The notes under the pieces were generated by a model, which was not told where the DNA came from, ran no database searches, and was given only the letters and a program-made list of their open reading frames with translations. A stretch of 64,000 nt of DNA, taken from assembly GCF_000283515.1 (NCBI RefSeq), contig NC_015976.1, positions 434,001 to 498,000 on the forward strand, in the 5' to 3' direction. The stretch comes from Sphingobium sp. SYK-6 (lineage in GTDB: Bacteria; Pseudomonadota; Alphaproteobacteria; Sphingomonadales; Sphingomonadaceae). Each line of letters opens with the position of its first letter. Positions within the stretch are counted from its first letter, which is position 1. The position numbers and the translations under genes were made by a program. Positions 1 to 8,628 of this stretch are shown in pieces.

Positions 1-3000
1 GCACCGCTACAATCAGCGGCGCAAATACCCGTTGGGACATCACCCAATCCGGCCTCGCGATCGCAACGTCAGGGCAAGGGCAGGTTTCCGTTCTGGACGG
101 CGCCACTGTCGCCGCGAGCAGTGGTGATATCAGGCTCGGTGCTGCCGCTGGAGGCCAGGGCAGTCTCACGGTGTCGGGCATGGGCAGCAGTGTCAGCACG
201 ACTGAAAATTTCATCGTCGGCAGCTATGGCACGGGTAATGTCACTGTCGATGATGGCGGTCAGATCCAAGGCGACAAGCTGATTGTCGGATTCGTTGATG
301 GTGGCGCTGGCACGCTCAATCTCAGTGGTGCCGGAACGCAGGTGCAAGGCAACACCTACATCATGGTGGGTACCTACGCAGGAAGCAGCGGTACGGTCAC
401 ATTGTCCGATGGCGCGACCTTGAAGGCCGATGGCACCCGGGGCATTACCCTGGCGTTCGAAGCGGGATCTGCCGGTACGCTGAATATCGGCGCGGCGGCA
501 GGCGAGGACGCCGCAGCGGCGGGATCGATCGAGGCTGAATATGGGATCCAGTTCGGCAATGGGACTGGCAACCTTGTTCTGAACCACAATGAAGCCGGTT
601 ATGAACTGGCGACAGGGCTTTCGGGTGCTGGCGTCATCAACATATTGGCCGGCGAGACGATCTTTTCGGGGAATGGAAGTGCGTTCAGCGGCACGCTGGA
701 CATATCCGGCGGCAGCTTCGAAGTGACAAGCACACTGGGAGCGGACCATGTCTCGGTCGGCGGCGTGGAAAGCGCGCATCTTTCGGTCGTGCAGGGCGGC
801 GTGCTCGAATCCAACACGGGCTCCATCGGCATGGGTGGGACCAACGGCAGCGTGACGATCGATGGCGCAGGATCATCCTGGGTCAGCAGCGGCGGCATCC
901 AGATCAGTCGTGACGGAGGCTCGACCGGCTCGCTCGCCATCACGGACGGCGGATCGTTCGAGACGGTTCTGGGCGGGCTCTACATGGGCGCGGGCGGCTC
1001 TATCAGCGTCAGTGGCGAGGGTTCATCGCTGCTGATCGGCACGCTGCATAGCGAGCTGCCGGCAAGCTGGAACGATGCGGACGGCTGGTTCAGTGTTGAC
1101 GAAGGCACCGTCTCGATCACCGATGGTGCGCTGCTGGCCACTGACGGCAGCTATATCGGCGGCAGCGGCACAACCGTCGCCACCATGACCGTCGATGGCG
1201 AGAACACCGTCTGGTCCAACGGCATTCCGCTGTTCATCGGCGGCACCGGCAATGGCACTGTGGGTCATGGTGACGTGACGGTCTCGGGTGGCGCGACCGT
1301 CACATCCTACACCAGCGCCCTGGGCGTCGACACCGGCTCGAGCGGCAAGCTGACGCTCACCGGCGAAGGCACGACCTACACCGTGCTCGGCCGCGAAGGC
1401 TTCGCTGGCAACATGCGTGTGGGCTATGACGGCACCGGGACGGTGACCGTGTCGAACGGCGCCCTGCTTGCCGCCACGGCGCTGGTCGACGTCGCCAGCC
1501 AGTCTGGCAGCGAAGGCACGCTCGTCATCGAGAATGGCGGTCATGTGACCGGACAATCCATGCGGATCGGCGGGCAGACGGAAACGGTCGGCAGCGTCAC
1601 GGTGGATGGCGCGGGTTCCACGCTCGTGATCGGCAGCGGCCGGATTGGCGTCGGCATCTCCGGCGACGGCACGCTGACGGTCAGCAACGGTGGCTCGGCC
1701 AGCTCGGAAGGCGCAGTGATCGGCTGGGAAGCCGGAGGCAAAGGCACGGTCAATGTCACCGGCGCCGGCAGCACCTTCAGCAATGACGGCAGCCTCTATG
1801 TCGGCAATGTGGGCGAAGGCACGCTCAACATCAGCGATGGCGGCCGCGTGACCAGCACCGATGGCTATGTCGGCACGGTCGCTGGCTCGAAGGGCGTCGT
1901 CACCGTCAGTGGCCCAGAGTCCATCTGGGATATGAGCGGCGTCTTCATCGTGGGCAATGAGGCAACTGCCCGAGCCGAGGCCACCATCTCGGATGGCGGT
2001 ACACTCCGCGCGGTTCAGGGGACCCTGGGCAATCTCAATTCCTCATTCGGGAGAATGACGGTTACCGGCGCCGGCTCCACATGGAGCGCTTATGATGATG
2101 GCATCACGAACTGGGCGGGCTACCTGAATGTCGGCCTCTCGGGTTCTGGACTCCTGAACGTTTGGGACGGCGGCACGGTCGACGCCGTTCGTCTCTACAT
2201 CGGCAATGATGCCGGATCGAGCGGCACCGTGCTGCTGACCGGTGCTGGCTCCACGATCAGGACGGAGCAGGGCCTTTACGTCGGCGCAGAAGGAACCGGC
2301 GAACTCACTTTGATGAATGGCGCTCACATCGAGGCCCAGACCATCAAGGTGGGCTATCTCGCGGGGTCAACCGGCACGCTGATCATCGGCGGGCTGGCAA
2401 GCCAGCCGGCGGCAGCAGCAGGCACTATCAATGCCGATGAAATCCATCTCGGCAGCGGCAATAGCCGGCTCGTCCTCAACCATACGAGCACCGATTATGA
2501 GCTCGGGGCCAATCTTACCGGGTTCGGTGATGTGGATGTGTTCGCCGGCACGACTGTGCTCTCCGGCGACAACAGCACATTTGCGGGCAGCCTCGCCATC
2601 GACGGCGGAAGGCTCATCCTCGCCAGCGCCACCAATGCAGTCTCTACAAGCATCGGCACCGAAGGCACGCTGCAGATCGGCAATGGCGGCACCAGCGGCT
2701 CGCTCAACGCCGACATCGTGAACAACGGTTCGCTGGTTTTCGACCGCTCGGACGCGCTTCATCATAACCGGGTTATCTCCGGCACAGGCGATCTGACCGT
2801 TGCGGGCGGTGTCATCACGCTGAGCGGAATGAACACATTTACCGGCGCCACGATCATCGACACGGGGGCAACGCTGGCGCTCTCAAATCAGGGCCGGATC
2901 AACCAGTCCAGCCTGGTAACCGTCAACGGCACGTTTGATGTAACCGAAGGAAGCGCGCCACGGATCAAGGACATTGCCGGCAACGGCACGGTCGTCCTGG

Positions 3001-6000
3001 GCAACGCGGGGCTCCAGATCGACAACGCCTCGCATGTCTTCTCCGGCAGCATTACCGGCGAGGGCGGGCTGAACCTCAACGGCGGCATTCTGATCCTGAC
3101 GGGCGCAAGCGATTTCACCAATGGGCTCGGCATCAGCAATGGCGCCGTCGTCCACATCGGTAATGGCGGTACAAGCGGATCCATCACATCCGGCACGACC
3201 AATTACGGCACGCTCGTCTTCGACCGTAGCGACGAATGGACCTATGGCGGAGCGATCACCGGTCAGGGCGAGATCATTCACGCCGGATCGGGGACCACTA
3301 ACCTGACCGGCGGAATGGGCGGCAGCCACTTCATCATCGAGAACGGCACGGTCAACATGAGCGGTGGGCTGGTGGCGCTGCTCGGTGAAGGCGCCGGCAT
3401 CTCGGTCGAAGGCCAGACTTCCGTGCTCAATGTCAGCAATGTCGGCGCGCGAGCCAATCACACGGTCTATCGCGTCAGCGATGGCGGCTCGCTTGCCATC
3501 AACGGCGGATCGGTCCGGGTCGGCACGGCTGCCGGATCGGCCGGCGTCCATCTGGTTTCGGGCAGCGCCTCGGTCACCGGCACCAGCTTCGATGTCAAAG
3601 GCGCCAGCACGTACGGCGTCATTGTCGAGGCCGGCAACACGCTCACGCTGGCTGACAGCAGCATCAAGACGATCGGCAATTCCGCGATCGGCGCACTGGC
3701 GCGGGATGGCGGCGTGCTGGATATCAGTGGCAGCACCGTCCAAACGACGGGGACGGATGCCTACGCCGCCTATGCGGCCAATGGCGGACGGATCACCCTG
3801 GCGAACAGCACGATCTCCACGTCCGGCATGGTTGCCGATGCGCTGGTCTCTGATGGCGAAGGCAGTCTGATTAGTGCTACCAATACGACGATCGAGACCA
3901 CCGGCACCCAGACAGCGGCCGTCGTGGCCCGCAACAACGGGGCCATCGATCTGAACGGCGGATCGGTCTCGGCGACCGTCAATGAGGAGAGCCCGGCGGC
4001 CGTCTGGGCGCTGCTGGCCAAGGATGGCGGATCGATCACCGCGACCGACGTCAACCTCTCGCTGACCATGCTGGACAACAGCGCCTATGTGACCGGCGTT
4101 GCCTATGCGATGGATGAGGGCAGCAGCATCACCATCACCGGCGGCACGGCCACGGCGACCGGCAAGCGCGCGAACGGCATCTTTGCCTATAACAGCGGCT
4201 CGGTGAGCGCCGAAGGCCTGACCATCTCGACCTCGGGGGAGCAGGCACGTGGTGTCTATGCGAATGCTGACAGCAACGCGGCAGGCTCGGTGACGCTCAA
4301 GGATGCGAGCATCAGCGCGAATGGCACGAGCTCGCACGGTCTCTTCGCGGAGCGGGACAGCGGCTCGACAGGCAACCAGATCGCTACCATCACTGGCGAG
4401 AATGTGAACATCACGACCTCCGGCGATCAGGCAAATGGCATCTATGCGGCCGTGGGCGGTGTCATCACGGTTACGGGCGGATCGGTCACGACCACTGGTT
4501 ACCAAAGCATGGCTTTGGCAGCGAGCGGTTCGGAGTCTGGCATGACTGGTGGCGGCATCCTGACCGTCTCGGATGTGACCGCCCACACACTGGGGAACTC
4601 TGCAGCAGGAGCGAATGTATACACCGCCGGTCAGATCGTCGCAAATAACATCACAATCCTGACGGAAGGCTCTTCGGCACAGGGCATCGTGGTTGCTGCC
4701 GGCATCGGCACATTCGCAAATTCCACAATCGCAACCACCGGCAATAGCTCAACGGGGACACTGGTCAGATACCAAGGCCAACTGACCCTTACAAACAGCG
4801 CGATCACGACCAGCGGGGCCCAGTCGGCCGGGGTTACCGTAGGCGGCAATTCACAGGCTCAACTGACCGACAGTTCGGTGGCAACCTCGGGTGAGGGCGC
4901 CCGCGGCCTGTTTGCCTCCACGGGGTTGATCTCCGTGACTGGCGGCAGCGTCACGACCAGCGGCGCGGGATCAGATGGCCTCAATACACGGGGTAATGGC
5001 GCGATCAGCCTGACCGGCACCGAGATCACCGTCAGAGATGCCAGTTCAGCCGGCGCAAGCATTGAGGACAACGGCATCATCGACATGACCGCCGGCAGCA
5101 TCCGCAGCGCGGGATCGACCCTGGCAGCGACCTCGACGGACGACAGCCTAGCGCGGTTCAGCTTTGCGGGAACCGACCTCGCCAGCGATAGCGGCGCGCT
5201 GCTCTCCGTGGCGCACGGTCCGGGTGAAGGCACTGGCATCGTGGGCTTGTTGCTCACCGACGGCAGCACGGCAAAGGGCGACATTGCCGGCACCGGCGAG
5301 GGCATTCTTGACGTTTTGGTCAGCGCATCCAGCCTTGAGGGTGGCCTCTCCAATATCACGAAGCTGACGCTGGACAATGCGGACTGGACGGTGACGAGCC
5401 TTGCGGGCCTTGGCGAGCTGGAGATTGCGACGGGCACCGCCACGATCAGCACGACAGGCACGGTCAGCCATGATGGTGCGCTGACCGGCAGCGGCACCTT
5501 CAACAAGACCGGCACCGGACAGTTCATCCTTGCGGGCAACGGCAGCGATTTTGCCGGCGCCACGCAGATCGATGCCGGCTCCATGCTGCTCACCGGGTCG
5601 CTTGCCGGCAGCCTGCGCATCAATGCGCAGGGCACGATGATCGTCGGCGACGGCGTGACCAGTGGTGACCTGATTGCCAGCACGGTGAATGACGGCACGT
5701 TGATCTTCAACCAGCTTGGCGATTATGACTATGCCGGCGCGCTCTCGGGCAGTGGCGGGCTTGTCAAGCGGGGCAGTGGCACGCTGCTGCTCTCGGGCGA
5801 TTATGGTTATACCGGCTCGACTGTTGTGGAGGGCGGCAAGATCAGGCTGCTGGCGCAACTCGACAGTGCCACCGATCTTGTCATCAATGACGGCGAGTTC
5901 GACCTGAGCGGCACCGACCAGACCGTCGCCGGCCTGAGCGGCACCGGCGGCACGCTCAACATCGGGACCAGCACGCTGACCGTCAATCAGACCGAGAACA

Positions 6001-7682
6001 CGGCCTTTGGCGGCGTGTTTCAGGGCGGCGGAATGATCGTCATGCAAGGGCCGCAAGCGGGCCTCCCGCCTACCATTTACCTGACCGGCCAGAGCTTTAG
6101 CGGCTTCAATGGCGATCTGTGGCTGCAAGAGATCGTCGCACGCGTCAACGGCTCGCTGGGCGGAACGATCACAGTCGGCGAAGACGCGGGTCTTGGCGGC
6201 GCGGGTAGGGTCGACAACATCGTCGTGACCGCTGGCGGCACGCTGATGCCGGGCAACTCGATCGGCACACTCACCGCGTCCGGCAATGTCGTCTTCGAGA
6301 CCGGATCGGTCTACGAGGTCGAGGTCAATGCCGATGGCGAGAGCGACAAGCTGCTCGTCGGCGGCACCGCGACGATCGAGGGCGGCACGGTCTCCGTGCT
6401 GACGGCAGCGGGCAACTACCGCTTCTCCAGCGACTATGTCATCATCAGCGCAGCCGGCGGCGTGACCGGCACGTTCGATGATACGGACGTCGACCTGCCA
6501 TTCCTGACGCCGTATCTGAGCTATGACCCCAACAACGTCACGCTCACGCTGGTCCGCAACGATCGCACTTTTGCGAGCGTTGCCGCCACGTCCAACCAGA
6601 TCGCCGTGGCCTCGGCCCTCGATGCAAGCGATCAGGAGGCGAGCCTGCCGCGCGCGGTAGCCGGGCAGATCGAGGAAGAGGGGGCGGTACGGGCCTTCGA
6701 TGCGCTCTCCGGCGAAATCTGGGCGACCACTGGCACGCTGATGATCGACCGCAGCCGCCGCATGGGGGACATGGTGATCGGCCGTCTGGATCAGGCGGAC
6801 AGCCTCAGCGCCTCGCTGGCCTCGGCCCGCAGCGCCGCGCGCCAGACCCGCGACGGGCAAACCGCCGTCTGGGGCCAGGGCATCGGCACATGGAACATGC
6901 TCAAGAGCAACGGCAATGCCGTGAAGGCCACGCAGAGCAGCTTTGGCTTCATCACCGGCCTCGATACGATGCTGGGCGACTGGCGCCTGGGCGTGGCGGT
7001 GAGCCAGAGCGAGGACAAGGTCCGCGTAGATGGCCGAAGCAGCGAAGCGACGGTCAAGGGCACTAGCGTGGCGGCTTATGCCGGCGGTGGCTGGGGCCCG
7101 CTGCGCACGCGGATCGGCGCGAGCTACAGCTGGCTCGATGTCGACGGCAGCCGCAAGGTGGTGTTCCCGGGCGTGAACGATGCGCTCTCGGGCAGCTATG
7201 ACGCCAGGAGCGTCACGGCCTTTGGGGAAGTGAGCCTGGCTTTCGCCATGGGCGGGGCGAGCATCGAGCCCTTCGCCGGGGTGAACCATGTCCATCTCAA
7301 GAGCGACGCCTTTGCCGAGAGCGGCAGCGCCCTCACAGCGCTGGGCGTCGAGGAGAGCACTCGCAGCGTCACCTACACGACGCTGGGCCTGCGCCTGGGC
7401 AGCGTGATGCCGATCAGCGAGAGCGCCGTGCTTGCGCCTCGCGTCTCGGCCGCATGGCTGCGCAGCTTTGGCGATACCGATGCGACCAGCCGGCATATCC
7501 TCCCCACCGGGCAGGCGTTCTCCATAGCCGGCCTGCCGACCACGCGCGACACGCTGCGCATCGAGGGTGGCCTCCAGGCTAACATCCTGCCCGGCGGATC
7601 GATCGGCGCTACTTATGTCGGCAATATTGGTGACCAGTGGAAGGACCATGGCGTGAAGCTGGGCTTCTCTTACAGCTTCTGA
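1..7682 (+). CDS. Giant autotransporter (type Va), 5' end missing
   Basis: The reading frame is open from base 3, so the start codon and signal peptide lie upstream of the window; at least 2,559 residues are visible. The passenger is Gly/Ser/Thr-rich and built from two kinds of repeat. The first (bases about 100-2400) is a 55-60-residue unit with a GAGS(T/S) turn and a VG..GEGTLNISDGG-like stretch. The second (about 3600-5100) is a shorter unit with TTG.. and TNS.I.TSG motifs. Autotransporter-associated repeats (SGDYGYTGSTVVEGGKI) follow near 5800. The C-terminal 270-300 residues (from about base 6860) form the beta-barrel, starting at AVWGQGIGTW and ending in aromatic F, as expected for BAM recognition. 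By family it is secreted through its own barrel and exposed as a beta-helix, probably an adhesin; the ligand is unknown. Confidence 0.93.
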   Translation, partial: TATISGANTRWDITQSGLAIATSGQGQVSVLDGATVAASSGDIRLGAAAGGQGSLTVSGMGSSVSTTENFIVGSYGTGNVTVDDGGQIQGDKLIVGFVDGGAGTLNLSGAGTQVQGNTYIMVGTYAGSSGTVTLSDGATLKADGTRGITLAFEAGSAGTLNIGAAAGEDAAAAGSIEAEYGIQFGNGTGNLVLNHNEAGYELATGLSGAGVINILAGETIFSGNGSAFSGTLDISGGSFEVTSTLGADHVSVGGVESAHLSVVQGGVLESNTGSIGMGGTNGSVTIDGAGSSWVSSGGIQISRDGGSTGSLAITDGGSFETVLGGLYMGAGGSISVSGEGSSLLIGTLHSELPASWNDADGWFSVDEGTVSITDGALLATDGSYIGGSGTTVATMTVDGENTVWSNGIPLFIGGTGNGTVGHGDVTVSGGATVTSYTSALGVDTGSSGKLTLTGEGTTYTVLGREGFAGNMRVGYDGTGTVTVSNGALLAATALVDVASQSGSEGTLVIENGGHVTGQSMRIGGQTETVGSVTVDGAGSTLVIGSGRIGVGISGDGTLTVSNGGSASSEGAVIGWEAGGKGTVNVTGAGSTFSNDGSLYVGNVGEGTLNISDGGRVTSTDGYVGTVAGSKGVVTVSGPESIWDMSGVFIVGNEATARAEATISDGGTLRAVQGTLGNLNSSFGRMTVTGAGSTWSAYDDGITNWAGYLNVGLSGSGLLNVWDGGTVDAVRLYIGNDAGSSGTVLLTGAGSTIRTEQGLYVGAEGTGELTLMNGAHIEAQTIKVGYLAGSTGTLIIGGLASQPAAAAGTINADEIHLGSGNSRLVLNHTSTDYELGANLTGFGDVDVFAGTTVLSGDNSTFAGSLAIDGGRLILASATNAVSTSIGTEGTLQIGNGGTSGSLNADIVNNGSLVFDRSDALHHNRVISGTGDLTVAGGVITLSGMNTFTGATIIDTGATLALSNQGRINQSSLVTVNGTFDVTEGSAPRIKDIAGNGTVVLGNAGLQIDNASHVFSGSITGEGGLNLNGGILILTGASDFTNGLGISNGAVVHIGNGGTSGSITSGTTNYGTLVFDRSDEWTYGGAITGQGEIIHAGSGTTNLTGGMGGSHFIIENGTVNMSGGLVALLGEGAGISVEGQTSVLNVSNVGARANHTVYRVSDGGSLAINGGSVRVGTAAGSAGVHLVSGSASVTGTSFDVKGASTYGVIVEAGNTLTLADSSIKTIGNSAIGALARDGGVLDISGSTVQTTGTDAYAAYAANGGRITLANSTISTSGMVADALVSDGEGSLISATNTTIETTGTQTAAVVARNNGAIDLNGGSVSATVNEESPAAVWALLAKDGGSITATDVNLSLTMLDNSAYVTGVAYAMDEGSSITITGGTATATGKRANGIFAYNSGSVSAEGLTISTSGEQARGVYANADSNAAGSVTLKDASISANGTSSHGLFAERDSGSTGNQIATITGENVNITTSGDQANGIYAAVGGVITVTGGSVTTTGYQSMALAASGSESGMTGGGILTVSDVTAHTLGNSAAGANVYTAGQIVANNITILTEGSSAQGIVVAAGIGTFANSTIATTGNSSTGTLVRYQGQLTLTNSAITTSGAQSAGVTVGGNSQAQLTDSSVATSGEGARGLFASTGLISVTGGSVTTSGAGSDGLNTRGNGAISLTGTEITVRDASSAGASIEDNGIIDMTAGSIRSAGSTLAATSTDDSLARFSFAGTDLASDSGALLSVAHGPGEGTGIVGLLLTDGSTAKGDIAGTGEGILDVLVSASSLEGGLSNITKLTLDNADWTVTSLAGLGELEIATGTATISTTGTVSHDGALTGSGTFNKTGTGQFILAGNGSDFAGATQIDAGSMLLTGSLAGSLRINAQGTMIVGDGVTSGDLIASTVNDGTLIFNQLGDYDYAGALSGSGGLVKRGSGTLLLSGDYGYTGSTVVEGGKIRLLAQLDSATDLVINDGEFDLSGTDQTVAGLSGTGGTLNIGTSTLTVNQTENTAFGGVFQGGGMIVMQGPQAGLPPTIYLTGQSFSGFNGDLWLQEIVARVNGSLGGTITVGEDAGLGGAGRVDNIVVTAGGTLMPGNSIGTLTASGNVVFETGSVYEVEVNADGESDKLLVGGTATIEGGTVSVLTAAGNYRFSSDYVIISAAGGVTGTFDDTDVDLPFLTPYLSYDPNNVTLTLVRNDRTFASVAATSNQIAVASALDASDQEASLPRAVAGQIEEEGAVRAFDALSGEIWATTGTLMIDRSRRMGDMVIGRLDQADSLSASLASARSAARQTRDGQTAVWGQGIGTWNMLKSNGNAVKATQSSFGFITGLDTMLGDWRLGVAVSQSEDKVRVDGRSSEATVKGTSVAAYAGGGWGPLRTRIGASYSWLDVDGSRKVVFPGVNDALSGSYDARSVTAFGEVSLAFAMGGASIEPFAGVNHVHLKSDAFAESGSALTALGVEESTRSVTYTTLGLRLGSVMPISESAVLAPRVSAAWLRSFGDTDATSRHILPTGQAFSIAGLPTTRDTLRIEGGLQANILPGGSIGATYVGNIGDQWKDHGVKLGFSYSF

Positions 7683-7699
7683 GATCAGTCGCTTGTTCC

Positions 7700-7727
7700 A
7701 GGAGGCGCGGCTTGAGTCGCGCCTCCT
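7700..7727 (+). terminator. Hairpin after the autotransporter
   Basis: A 10-bp perfect stem (AGGAGGCGCG at 7700-7709 with CGCGCCTCCT at 7718-7727) begins 17 bases after the autotransporter stop codon. No long T-run follows, so it may be a weak terminator or a 3'-end stabiliser. Confidence 0.5.
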
Positions 7728-8159
7728 CGTTGGCCCCCTGTCGCCGGCGTTCGATGGCCCTCCATTTGATCCTTTTGCGCTGTTGATGATGGCTTCGGCC
7801 CTGCTGGAGCAGGGGCCCGCCGGGTCATGACAAACATCTGGTCCCGTCCTGACCCAGCCGCGAAAGAGCGTGGCAGCTTCGGTGGCCGATCCGGCTCCTC
7901 CCCTTCCCGAAATGATCCCGGCCTCGCTGAAAGCAGCCATCCTGCCGCCACGCGCGTCTTGTCGCGCGCGGACGAAACCAGAAGCCGGGAGGGCCGTTAA
8001 CAAGGAAGAGGTTTTCAGCTTGGAAAGGACGGCATGACCGGAATACGGAGCGAAACCCGCGCCCGACGCCTTCGGCGCGCAGCAGCAAGCCGGCCGGCCG
8101 ATCATGGCGTTCCCCTGGCCGAAAGCCGCCCGGTTTGACAACAGCCACGAGGTGCAGTG
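7728..8159. other. Intergenic stretch, no gene recognised
   Basis: About 430 bases between the hairpin and the RaiA-like gene. Open frames here have no ribosome-binding site and no recognisable protein. No GGAAC-type promoter or Fur-like palindrome was found. It presumably carries the promoter of the downstream gene. Confidence 0.5.
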
Positions 8160-8489
8160 ATGGACGTGCAGATCAACAGCGACAATGTGACGGATTTCCG
8201 CTCGGACAACGTCCAGACCGCGGAGGACCAGATCCGGTCGCGGCTGGATCGCTTCTCCAGGCGGCTGACGCGCGTGGAGCTTCATCTTCGCGATCATGAC
8301 GGCCCGCAGACGAGAACCGCCGATGGCCTTGAGGCGATGCTTGAGGCGCGGCCGGCCGGCGGGCAGCCGCTCGCCGTTTCCCATAAGGCGCGCGAACCCC
8401 TGGAGGCGCTGGGCGGCGCGCTCGCCAAGCTGGTGGCCCGGCTCGACAGCGCGTTCGGCAAGGCGGACCGGGTGCGCGTCGCCAATTAG
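8160..8489 (+). CDS. Ribosome-associated protein, HPF/RaiA-like
   Basis: 109 residues. The protein begins MDVQINSDNV and holds LDRFSRRLTRVELHLRDHDG, the strand-helix-strand pattern of the S30AE (HPF/RaiA/YfiA) fold; the C-terminal half is an Ala/Leu-rich helix (ALAKLVARLDSAFGKAD). By family it would bind the 30S subunit during stress or stationary phase and inhibit translation. It lacks the long C-terminal dimerisation domain of long HPF. A GTG lies directly upstream at 8157, but the ATG at 8160 is preferred. It is a single-gene unit, facing the oxidoreductase gene tail to tail. Confidence 0.75.
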   Translation: MDVQINSDNVTDFRSDNVQTAEDQIRSRLDRFSRRLTRVELHLRDHDGPQTRTADGLEAMLEARPAGGQPLAVSHKAREPLEALGGALAKLVARLDSAFGKADRVRVAN

Positions 8490-8521
8490 CCCCCAAACCC
8501 TCCTGATCCCGCTATGAATCC

Positions 8522-8554
8522 CACTGGCCTCCGGGGCGATCCCGGGGGCCAGTG
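8522..8554. terminator. Bidirectional hairpin between convergent genes
   Basis: CACTGGCC at 8522-8529 pairs with GGCCAGTG at 8547-8554, with further G-C pairing inside. It lies between the + strand RaiA-like gene (ends 8489) and the - strand oxidoreductase (ends 8629), so it could end both transcripts. There is no T-run. Confidence 0.5.
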
Positions 8555-8628
8555 TGCAACCGACAGCGCCGCGACCATTGCGTCCGGAAGGCGAGATCGC
8601 ATCCCCGGGTTGCTCCCTCTCCGGCGCC

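Noticed and set aside
171..5100. Regularly spaced repeats that might suggest a CRISPR or minisatellite
   Set aside because: The repeats are diverged, in frame and encode Gly/Ser/Thr beta-helix turns. There are no identical repeats with unique spacers.
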